Origin: Methanolobus zinderi
Lineage (GTDB): Archaea; Halobacteriota; Methanosarcinia; Methanosarcinales; Methanosarcinaceae
Reading direction: 5' to 3'
DNA: 64,000 nt
NCBI RefSeq assembly: GCF_013388255.1
Contig: NZ_CP058215.1
Span: 2,409,332 to 2,473,331 of the forward strand
The notes under the pieces are model-generated. The model made no database searches, was not told where the DNA came from, and saw only the letters and a program-made list of their open reading frames with translations. Below are positions 53,554 through 61,128 of this stretch, piece after piece (the first letter of the stretch is position 1; each line of letters starts with the position of its first letter). The position numbers and the translations under genes are program-made.

Positions 53554-54369
53554 TTAATCCCCAAGTTCCTTAGAACGGTTAGAAGATGCTATAACGGCAT
53601 TCATAAAAGCAGCCCTCACACCGCTTTCTTCGAGCACATGAACACCCCTTATGGTCGTTCCTCCCGGGGAGGTGACCATATCCTTTAGTTCTCCGGGATG
53701 CGTACCGGTCTCAAGTGCAATCTTAGCGGCACCAAGTACGGTCTGTGCCGCAAGTACCAGTGCACTGTTCCTGTCAAGACCTTCAAATACAGCCCCATCG
53801 GCCATTGCCTCGATAACAGGAAAAATAAACGCAGGTCCGCTTCCAGAGAGTCCGGTCACTGCGTCCATAAGGTGTTCCGGCACGATCAAAGAGCTACCCA
53901 CCAGTTCGAAGATCTCCAGTACATCATCAGCATCTTCTACGGATGCGTTTTTACCGGGCGATATTGCAGAAGCTGCTTCGGCTACTGTTGCGGCAATATT
54001 GGGCATCACCCGTACAACACGTGTATCCGGCTTGAGCTCTCTCTCAAGTGCTTCCAGTTTGACACCTGCTGCGATAGATACGACCAGTTTGTCAGAGCCG
54101 ATCTCAGCTCTTATATTATGAAGAATGGATTTCAATATCTGTGGTTTTACGGCAAGGATGATAATATCAGAATTTTGTATTGTATCCAGATTATCCGTTG
54201 ATACGTTGATTCCGAGATCATCGTGCAGCTCCTTAAGAGATGCTTCGAAAACATCACTTGCATATATGTCAGAAGCAGGAATGATCCCTGAAGCATGGAT
54301 ACCTCTTATTAAAGAACTTCCCATTTTTCCTGTTCCGATAAAACCAATTTTTTTTCCGTCCAAGCCCAT
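53554..54369 (-). CDS. proC: Pyrroline-5-carboxylate reductase
   Basis: A 271-residue NAD(P)H enzyme for the last step of proline synthesis. The N-terminal Rossmann motif is IGFIGTGKMGSSLIRGI. VVRVMPNIAATV and the C-terminal signature TGLSGSGPAFIFPVIEAMADGAV, then LKDMVTSPGGTTIRGVHVLEESGVRAAFMNAV, are diagnostic. Start ATG 54369, not GTG 54378. Confidence 0.95.
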   Translation of the reverse strand: MGLDGKKIGFIGTGKMGSSLIRGIHASGIIPASDIYASDVFEASLKELHDDLGINVSTDNLDTIQNSDIIILAVKPQILKSILHNIRAEIGSDKLVVSIAAGVKLEALERELKPDTRVVRVMPNIAATVAEAASAISPGKNASVEDADDVLEIFELVGSSLIVPEHLMDAVTGLSGSGPAFIFPVIEAMADGAVFEGLDRNSALVLAAQTVLGAAKIALETGTHPGELKDMVTSPGGTTIRGVHVLEESGVRAAFMNAVIASSNRSKELGD

Positions 54370-54410
54370 TATAACCACTAGATCCTCTTGTCAATAAAAA
54401 TAAAAATAAA

Positions 54411-54893
54411 TCATTTCCTTTTGATCGTTACTATATCGCCGAGCGTAGTACCTTTGTTCAGGCGCTCTCCACTCCAGTCATCCTGGCTGGTCCTTTCCGT
54501 AAGCTTGATGTCCAGTTCCCTTTCCAGCTTTTTACGGACATCCTCTTCCGGTACGATATCTCCCCGTTCAAGCTTTTTGACCAGCGATGACTTCTCTTTT
54601 ATCTTGTGAGCAAGTTCATCGTGTGTAAGCTGCTTTTTCTCCCTTGCTTCCTTGATGATAGAATCGTAATCAGGCACAAGTTCATCAGTAAAGGTCTCAA
54701 AACCTTTTGGTTTAGATTTTTTCCTCCGCTGGGCAGCAGGTGCTGTTGGTGCTATTTTTCGGGATACCGGTGTGCGTTTATCCACGTTTTTACCATATTG
54801 TGAACATCTTCCACAGACAGTGAGTTCACTACCGTCTATACTTACTTTAAAAGAAGGCCCCTTAATATCGGTGCCACATATTTCACATTGCAT
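54411..54893 (-). CDS. Archaeal multiprotein bridging factor aMBF1
   Basis: A 160-residue transcription coactivator: an N-terminal zinc ribbon (CEICG and CGRCS), a basic linker (RRKKSKPKG) and a C-terminal Cro-like helix-turn-helix ([43 protein letters not shown]). Family TIGR00270. It links regulators with TBP or assists translation. ATG 54893 is the start. It diverges from the PAN gene across 81 bp. Confidence 0.92.
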   Translation of the reverse strand: MQCEICGTDIKGPSFKVSIDGSELTVCGRCSQYGKNVDKRTPVSRKIAPTAPAAQRRKKSKPKGFETFTDELVPDYDSIIKEAREKKQLTHDELAHKIKEKSSLVKKLERGDIVPEEDVRKKLERELDIKLTERTSQDDWSGERLNKGTTLGDIVTIKRK

Positions 54894-54931
54894 AGATCTC
54901 AACTCATACAAGCCAAATCTCGTCTTTACGA

Positions 54932-54970
54932 AAGGGCTATATACCCTTCGGGCTTAAATAATGTTCGGAG
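54932..54970. promoter_or_regulatory. Shared divergent promoter of aMBF1 and PAN
   Basis: The 81-bp gap contains AAGGG-ctatata-CCCTT (54932-54948), an inverted repeat centred on a TATA-like core, and the GGAGG site of PAN (54966-54970). The symmetry would let one TATA element serve both directions. Inferred. Confidence 0.45.
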
Positions 54971-54974
54971 GCAT

Positions 54975-56267
54975 ATGAGCGAAACCACTGACAGTGATGT
55001 AAATAATCACGAAAGATACGATTTCACAGGCGTTAACAAGGCGGAATTCGGTTATGCCGGTGCAGGAAGCGAAGAGGATTTTTCAAAGTACCTTCTTGAC
55101 CGCATGAGGCAACTCGAATCGCGCAACAGCATGCTAAAAGAACAATGCGATCAGATGGAATCTGAGAAGCGCTTTGTTGAAAGCCAGAAATTGAAATATG
55201 AAAGAGAGGTCAGAAGGCTTCAGTCTGAGATCGACCGTCTGAAGACCGTTCCATTGGTAGTTGCCACTATAATGGATGTGATCAGCAATGATAAGATCCT
55301 TGTGAGAAGCTCTACAGGTCCTCAGTTCATGGTCAATGTATCCCAATACATAGACGACGACAGCCTTGTACCCGGTACCAAGGTAGCTTTGAACCAGCAG
55401 ACCCTGGCAATTGTCGATGTAATTCCTGCTACCGAAGATCCGACAGTCTCCGCAATGGAAGTTGTAGAGGCCCAGGATGTCGATTTCAATGATGTTGGTG
55501 GTCTTGACGAGCAGATACAGGAATTGATAGAATCTGTGGAACTGCCGCTCTTAAAGCCGGATTCATTTGCCCGTATAGGTATATCCCCGCCAAAAGGAGT
55601 ATTACTGTACGGTGAGCCGGGAACCGGTAAGACGCTACTTGCAAAAGCCGTTGCCCACAGGACACAGGCTACCTTTGTAAGAGTAGTGGGTTCCGAATTG
55701 ATACAGAAATATATCGGAGACGGTGCCAAGCTTGTAAGGGATCTGTTCGACATGGCCAGAAAGAAATCCCCGAGCATATTATTCATAGATGAACTTGATG
55801 CCATCGCATCAAGACGTCTGAATGACACAAACGGAGCTGACCGTGAGGTACAGAGAACTCTGATGCAATTGCTTGCAGAGATGGATGGTTTTGACAGCAG
55901 GGGAGAGATACGTATCATTGCAGCCACAAACAGGCTGGATGTACTGGATCCTGCAATCCTGAGACCGGGAAGGTTTGACAGGGTAGTTTACGTACCGATG
56001 CCTGATGAAGAGGCAAGGGCAAATATCCTGAAGATCCACTCACGCTACATGAACCTTGGAGAGGATGTTGATTTCAAAAAGCTTGCCCGTATGACCGAAA
56101 CTGCAAGCGGAGCAGACCTGAATGCAATTGCAATGGAAGCAGGTATGCTTGCCGTCAGATTCGACAAGGAATCCATTGGAATGCAAGATTTCCTTGAATC
56201 CACCAGGAAAGTCATGTCAAAACTCGAAAGCAAACAGGAAGAATTACCAACAGGAATGTTCGGCTAA
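54975..56267 (+). CDS. Proteasome-activating nucleotidase PAN
   Basis: A 430-residue AAA ATPase that unfolds substrates for the 20S proteasome. The order is: acidic N-terminus, coiled coil (about 35-95), OB domain (100-170), then AAA module with Walker A GEPGTGKT, pore loop, Walker [12 protein letters not shown] and arginine finger [20 protein letters not shown]. The C-terminus is MFG, so the proteasome-docking HbYX position has Phe, not Tyr. Start ATG 54975 with GGAGG; an earlier frame start lies inside the divergent region and is not used. Confidence 0.94.
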   Translation: MSETTDSDVNNHERYDFTGVNKAEFGYAGAGSEEDFSKYLLDRMRQLESRNSMLKEQCDQMESEKRFVESQKLKYEREVRRLQSEIDRLKTVPLVVATIMDVISNDKILVRSSTGPQFMVNVSQYIDDDSLVPGTKVALNQQTLAIVDVIPATEDPTVSAMEVVEAQDVDFNDVGGLDEQIQELIESVELPLLKPDSFARIGISPPKGVLLYGEPGTGKTLLAKAVAHRTQATFVRVVGSELIQKYIGDGAKLVRDLFDMARKKSPSILFIDELDAIASRRLNDTNGADREVQRTLMQLLAEMDGFDSRGEIRIIAATNRLDVLDPAILRPGRFDRVVYVPMPDEEARANILKIHSRYMNLGEDVDFKKLARMTETASGADLNAIAMEAGMLAVRFDKESIGMQDFLESTRKVMSKLESKQEELPTGMFG

Positions 56268-56386
56268 TTCAGCCTCATTTTTTATTTTACGGGCTTCGAT
56301 TGATCAGACCAGTAATTATCCTGTATCTGAGTGAAATCTCTGCCAATCGGTAAATTACTTCTGCAATCTTCTGTATAATTGCTTTT

Positions 56387-56977
56387 GTGAGCAGACGTTT
56401 TCATATCAAAGAAGAGATTCGCATACTGGGTATCGATGACTCTGCCCTGATAAGTGAAAAGATACTTGTTGTAGGGGCTTTTTTCAGGGGAGGGCTGTGG
56501 ATGGACGGTGTAATGAGTTCCTACCTTACAAAGGACGGACTGGATGGTACGGATACTCTGATGGAAATGGTCAAAAGCAGTAAACATTATCCTCAGATCC
56601 GCATCATAATGCTGGATGGCATAACATATGGCGGATTCAATACCATAGACATAGTTCAACTATATGAGGAAACCGATATACCTGTAATAGTCCTGATGAG
56701 ACAGCTTCCTGATTTTGAGATGATAGACAGGGCACTGTCATACCTCCCACATAAAGAAATGCGCAGTGAAATAATCAAAAAGGCAGGAAAAATAGTAAAG
56801 GTGAATACAGGAGATGTCAACAACCCGGTCTACATCCAGTGCAGCGGGATAGAAATGAAGGACGCTGCCACAATAGTCCGGATCAGCGCCACAAGAAGTA
56901 ATATACCTGAGCCTCTGCGTGTGGCTCATCTAATTGCCACAGGGATCATTCTCGGTGAATCAAGAGGAAAAGCCTGA
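56387..56977 (+). CDS. DUF99 family protein
   Basis: A 196-residue archaeal DUF99 (UPF0215) protein: EEIRILGIDDSAL, GAFFRGGLWMDGVMSSYLTKDGLDGTD, IRIIMLDGITYGGFNTIDI and a C-terminal RSNIPEPLRVAHLIATGI. The fold may be endonuclease V-like, as seen for the wider group, but activity is unproven. GTG 56387 has no clear ribosome-binding site. Confidence 0.83.
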   Translation: MSRRFHIKEEIRILGIDDSALISEKILVVGAFFRGGLWMDGVMSSYLTKDGLDGTDTLMEMVKSSKHYPQIRIIMLDGITYGGFNTIDIVQLYEETDIPVIVLMRQLPDFEMIDRALSYLPHKEMRSEIIKKAGKIVKVNTGDVNNPVYIQCSGIEMKDAATIVRISATRSNIPEPLRVAHLIATGIILGESRGKA

Positions 56978-56984
56978 AGCATCA

Positions 56985-58328
56985 TCATGCCTTGCATTCT
57001 TCCACAAGCTTTACTCCGTCCTGCATCAATGCTTCTGCTCTGTCCTGTGTCTTCGATTCTGCGAAAATGCGTATGATGGGCTCGGTTCCTGAAGGCCTCA
57101 CGAGTACCCAGCCGTCACTATACCACACTTTAACCCCGTCAATGGTATCCACCTTATTTTCACTGCCTTCAAAAGACTGTTTCACTTTTTCCATGGTATC
57201 TTCAAGATCATCACATTTGATCTTTGTTTTGGAATTATAATATACAGGAACACTTGATGCAAGTTCGGAAAGTTTTTTTCCGTTCGCGATGATTTCCAGG
57301 AATTTCGCACAGGCCATGCCACCGTCACGACAGTACTGGTGTTCAGGGAAGATGAGCCCGCCATTGCCTTCACCACCGAACACAGCATCAATTTCCATCA
57401 TCTTACGGGCAACGTTGATAGAACCCACTGCCGTCCATACAAGATCTACACCTGCATCTTCAGTAATATCCACCATCCTGGAAGAAGAGCTTACAGGCGT
57501 TACCACATGACCTTTTTTCCGCTCAAGTACATACTTTGCCATCATCGCAAGCAGCACGTCTTCCGGTATGAAATTGCCCTTTTCATCAATGAAAACCGCA
57601 CGGTCAGCGTCGCCATCCTGGGCCACTCCCATAACGGCACCTGTTGTTTTCACAAGATCGATCAGCTCCACAAGAACATCAGGAGTTGGCTCGGGATTTC
57701 TCCAGGGGAACGTTCCATCCACCTGTGAATTGATAGTAATCACTTCGCAGCCGAGTTTCTGGAGAAGGAAAGGAAGAGTTACAGAGCCCGCTCCGCAACC
57801 GGTGTCCATTACCACTTTGAACCTTTTGTCACGAATACTTTTACTGTCAACTGAGTTTATTATTCCGTTAAGGTAGTACTCATTGGCATTGAGATCGGTT
57901 CTAAGATCTCCCGTCCTCTCCCATGATACGGCTGAGAATTCCCTGGAATAGTATATTTTCTCAACTTCCTTCTCCCCTTCCCTGGAGAATTCACTACCAT
58001 CCGCAGCCACAAGTTTTACTCCGTTGTACTCACGGGGGTTATGCGAGGCAGTTATCACGATACCTGCGTCGGCATGATCCTTTACATAATATTGAATAGA
58101 AGGCGTGGGGACTATTCCCACATCTATAACTGTCAGTCCTGCAGACAGTGCACCTGCTATAGCAGCAGATTTGAGCATCTCTCCTGAAGCTCTCGTATCC
58201 CTGCCTATGGCCACCGTTCCCTTTGAACCCATATAGGTACCAACACTTCTGGCAACATCGATCACAAGCTGAGGATTAATGTATTCGTTTGCTATTCCCC
58301 TAACACCATTTGTTCCAAAAAACGCCAT
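56985..58328 (-). CDS. glmM: Phosphoglucosamine mutase / phosphohexomutase
   Basis: A 447-residue alpha-D-phosphohexomutase. Motifs: GTNGVRGIANEYI at the start, active-site serine in ITASHNPREYNGVKL, metal-binding DGDADRAV, sugar-binding GGEGNGGLIFPEHQ and the phosphate-binding RPSGTEPIIRIFAES. Archaeal GlmM interconverts glucosamine-6-P and -1-P for UDP-GlcNAc, which feeds N-glycan synthesis; mannose specificity is also possible. GGGTGAT site before ATG 58328. Confidence 0.92.
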   Translation of the reverse strand: MAFFGTNGVRGIANEYINPQLVIDVARSVGTYMGSKGTVAIGRDTRASGEMLKSAAIAGALSAGLTVIDVGIVPTPSIQYYVKDHADAGIVITASHNPREYNGVKLVAADGSEFSREGEKEVEKIYYSREFSAVSWERTGDLRTDLNANEYYLNGIINSVDSKSIRDKRFKVVMDTGCGAGSVTLPFLLQKLGCEVITINSQVDGTFPWRNPEPTPDVLVELIDLVKTTGAVMGVAQDGDADRAVFIDEKGNFIPEDVLLAMMAKYVLERKKGHVVTPVSSSSRMVDITEDAGVDLVWTAVGSINVARKMMEIDAVFGGEGNGGLIFPEHQYCRDGGMACAKFLEIIANGKKLSELASSVPVYYNSKTKIKCDDLEDTMEKVKQSFEGSENKVDTIDGVKVWYSDGWVLVRPSGTEPIIRIFAESKTQDRAEALMQDGVKLVEECKA

Positions 58329-58433
58329 TTAAATATCACCCGTGTACAATAATCAGATATTATCTTAGAACTAAGACTTTATGCTATTCTTAATGTGATT
58401 ATCTTAATAAGGCATTTTCCCATATTCAGTAAT

Positions 58434-59234
58434 ATGATGGAAAAAAAGATCACAGAGCTTGAAACTGCGATCAGGGATAAAGAAAGTGCCATTGTAGCCT
58501 TTTCGGGAGGAGTTGATAGTGCAACCCTGACATATCTGGCTCACAGGGTACTTGGAGACAGGGCAGTGGCCGTCACCGTCAAATTACACTCATTTCCGGA
58601 CAGGGAGCTTGAGCATGCCAGAAATGTCGCCCGGGAGATAGGGATCAGACACCATGTCATATTCTTCAATGAACTGGAAATACCTTCAATAGCCAGCAAC
58701 ACTGCCCAAAGATGCTACCATTGCAAGAAAGAGATACTGCATCTGCTTGATGATGTCAGACAGGAATTCGGGTTCAATGTTATCATGGAAGGCAGTAACG
58801 CTTCAGACAGGAATGTCTACAGACCGGGAAGAAAAGCCATTCAGGAAAGCTCTGAGCCCGTTTACTCCCCTTATCTTGAACTCGATATTACAAAGGAAGA
58901 AATACGTGAGATTGCCAGAAGTGCAGGACTCTCTGTTGCCGGAAGACCTCCATCTCCCTGCCTTGCCTCAAGGTTTCCCTACGGAAATAAATTGACAGAA
59001 GATGCGATCAAAAGAGTTGAACTGGCAGAGAATTTCCTCTCGGATCTGGGGTTTGCGGAGCTGAGAGTTAGGGATCATAACGGAATAGCCCGTATCGAAC
59101 TAAAACCCTTTGATTTCAGGGATATGCTCATGCACAGGAAAAATATCGTTTCTTACTTCAAAGACATTGGTTTTGATTATGTGACACTGGATCTGGAAGG
59201 ATTCAGAAGTGGCAGTATGGATGAGATATTGTGA
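58434..59234 (+). CDS. larE: LarE-type ATP-dependent sulfur transferase
   Basis: A 266-residue PP-loop enzyme: AFSGGVDSATLTYLA binds ATP and PSPCLASRFPYG is the LarE signature. Three cysteines in QRCYHCKKEI and PSPC match the [4Fe-4S]-binding LarE class, which supplies sulfur catalytically and does not sacrifice its own Cys. In lactate racemase maturation LarE thiolates the nickel-pincer precursor; larA, larB and larC are not in this window, so the target may lie elsewhere. Start ATG 58434 (or 58437). The TATA-like ttaataagg about 25-30 bases upstream suggests a short leader. Confidence 0.9.
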   Translation: MMEKKITELETAIRDKESAIVAFSGGVDSATLTYLAHRVLGDRAVAVTVKLHSFPDRELEHARNVAREIGIRHHVIFFNELEIPSIASNTAQRCYHCKKEILHLLDDVRQEFGFNVIMEGSNASDRNVYRPGRKAIQESSEPVYSPYLELDITKEEIREIARSAGLSVAGRPPSPCLASRFPYGNKLTEDAIKRVELAENFLSDLGFAELRVRDHNGIARIELKPFDFRDMLMHRKNIVSYFKDIGFDYVTLDLEGFRSGSMDEIL

Positions 59235-59656
59235 ACCCGGATATATCCATTCGTGACGCAATGGAAGATGATCTCAAAGCCATAAAGATACTGATGTCAA
59301 TATATTTCCTTGACATAGAGGAAATACCAGCGGACAATTTTGCAGTTGCAGAACTCGATGGGAGAATAATAGGTGCGTGTGCCCTTGTGTATGATATTTT
59401 TCCAGAGATCCATTCAATAGCTGTGCATCCCAGTTACCGTGGAAAAGGAATCGGCAAATCCCTTATACAATACCTATTACCAAGAGTCAGGGATGAGAGT
59501 TCTGTTTATGCCAGAACGACATCCCCTGGATTTTTTGAAAAGGCAGGGTTTGTGGAAACGGATCCTTTGAAAAAGACAGAAATATGGGAAGACTGTGCAG
59601 AATGCAACAGGTTAAATACATGTAATCAATCTGTCATGTGCCTTAAACTGGAATAA
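59231..59656 (+). CDS. GNAT-family N-acetyltransferase with C-terminal Cys motif
   Basis: A 141-residue acetyltransferase: IRDAMEDDLKAIKILM, the acetyl-CoA loop HPSYRGKGIGKSLIQYLL and TSPGFFEKAGFVETD. The C-terminus has CAEC, then C and C (C-x2-C-x5-C-x5-C), a probable metal site typical of archaeal ArgA-like GNATs. It overlaps larE by GTGA and is likely co-translated. Substrate not identified; glutamate is possible. Confidence 0.86.
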   Translation: MNPDISIRDAMEDDLKAIKILMSIYFLDIEEIPADNFAVAELDGRIIGACALVYDIFPEIHSIAVHPSYRGKGIGKSLIQYLLPRVRDESSVYARTTSPGFFEKAGFVETDPLKKTEIWEDCAECNRLNTCNQSVMCLKLE

Positions 59657-59675
59657 AAAAGAAAACGGTGAAATT

Positions 59676-60224
59676 ATGCTGACCCTTGGAATAGTGAATA
59701 CATATGATAAAATAAAGGTTCTTGATGCCCATTACAGGGCCATTGCAAGGGCTGCTCCCATATGCCATGCCTTCGGATTCTCTTTGGCTTTGTTTGATTT
59801 TCCCTTTAAGATGACAGCCGATGAACTCGTGGACTATGTGGCCGACAAGACCACCATCGGTGAATCCGGAAAATTCCTTCGCCTGCTGCATGAGAACAGG
59901 AAGCTCTTTGTATTCGACCTCCCAAAAAAAGGATTCCAGGCCCAGTTTGGCTCAGTTGTGGTCACATCCTCAAAACCCGAGGATAAAAATGCCATAAGCC
60001 CGGAAGAACTGGCTAATGAGATCATGAATAACAGATCATTCCTGCTGCTTGTGGGACTGGGGCACAAAGGTCTGCCAAAAAAACTCTTAGGAATGGCACC
60101 ATATCATCTTGATATCACAGGGAATGGTATTTCCCTGGAAACTTGCACCGCCATCGGGTGTATTCCGGCATATCTCATGGGACTTGTGAATTCAAAGGCA
60201 GGTATCCAGGGGAAACCTAATTAA
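59676..60224 (+). CDS. DUF531 family archaeal protein
   Basis: A 182-residue protein (TLGIVNTYDKIKVLDAHYRAIARAAPICHAFGFSLALFDFP, then LLLVGLGHKGLPKKLLGMAPYHLDITGNGISLETCTAIGCIP). I recognise the archaeal DUF531 group; no catalytic motif that I can name is certain. It follows the GNAT gene by 19 bases and the DUF166 gene starts 24 bases later, so the four genes from larE form an operon. Confidence 0.8.
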   Translation: MLTLGIVNTYDKIKVLDAHYRAIARAAPICHAFGFSLALFDFPFKMTADELVDYVADKTTIGESGKFLRLLHENRKLFVFDLPKKGFQAQFGSVVVTSSKPEDKNAISPEELANEIMNNRSFLLLVGLGHKGLPKKLLGMAPYHLDITGNGISLETCTAIGCIPAYLMGLVNSKAGIQGKPN

Positions 60225-60248
60225 GATTTGATACCGAAAAATCCCGAC

Positions 60249-60995
60249 ATGCGTCTTAACGTCTTTTATTCAGGCGATTTCGGAAAAAAAGTGATTGGAA
60301 ACCTCATAAACTCCGACAGATTCTGTGTGTCCTGTGGAGACCTGTGTGACCATTGCAGGGAATCCCGCAAAGGTTTTGCAGATATCATCACAGGAATATT
60401 CGAACTGAGAACCGATCTCCCGGACTTTGTGGAAGAGCCCATGGAATACATGCCGGAAAATATTCCTGATTGTGACCTGATACTTGCAATTGACCTCAAT
60501 CCCGATCTTCTTATGGCAATACCCGAAATTGCTGAAAACTCCGGCGCAAAAGGTGTTATCATCCCGGTGGATGACTCAAGATTAACACCCGCAGGCCTGA
60601 CCGAACAGGTGAAAAAAGAGCTGGAAGCAAAGGGTATTGAATGTGAATGTCCCAAGCCTTTCTGTTCACTGGACATTACAGGAAAAGACCCAATAGACGA
60701 ATTTGTGAAACTTGGATTCGGAAAACCTCTTTTGAAAATCGAGCTGGATAAAAAGAATAATATTTTCACTCATACAGAAGTTCTCAGGGATGCACCATGT
60801 GGGTCCACGTGGTTTGTTGCAAAGAAACTCAAGTGGTCAGATGTTAAAGATTACAAGGAAACAATTTCCGGTGCTCATCATTCGTATCCATGTACTGCAA
60901 GCATGGAAAAGGACCCGCAGATTGGAGATACCATCCTCCATGAAGCAGGCTATATCATCAGGAAAAGTGTGGAAGATGCAATGGAAGAAGAGTAA
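60249..60995 (+). CDS. DUF166 family protein
   Basis: A 248-residue protein (MRLNVFYSGDFGKKVIGNLIN, DIPE-type DCDLILAIDLNPDLLMAIPEIAENSGAKGVIIPVDD, DAPCGSTWFVAKKL, HHSYPCTASMEKDPQIGDTILHEAGYIIRKSV). It has several Cys-rich parts (FCVSCGDLCDHC and ECECPKPFC), so a metal or iron-sulfur site is likely. I place it in archaeal DUF166; function unproven. ATG 60249 aligns to the motif start; TTG 60228 is also in frame. Confidence 0.8.
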   Translation: MRLNVFYSGDFGKKVIGNLINSDRFCVSCGDLCDHCRESRKGFADIITGIFELRTDLPDFVEEPMEYMPENIPDCDLILAIDLNPDLLMAIPEIAENSGAKGVIIPVDDSRLTPAGLTEQVKKELEAKGIECECPKPFCSLDITGKDPIDEFVKLGFGKPLLKIELDKKNNIFTHTEVLRDAPCGSTWFVAKKLKWSDVKDYKETISGAHHSYPCTASMEKDPQIGDTILHEAGYIIRKSVEDAMEEE

Positions 60996-61128
60996 ATTAA
61001 TAAGTGATAATTAAAAACAGCTAGTTAAAAAAAAATAAAATTTGGAAGAATATAGTGGAAATTTAAGATCCTGATAGGAAACAGGAACTCTGTATCTCCA
61101 CTATATCTCAAAATGTTTCTTTTGGCTT

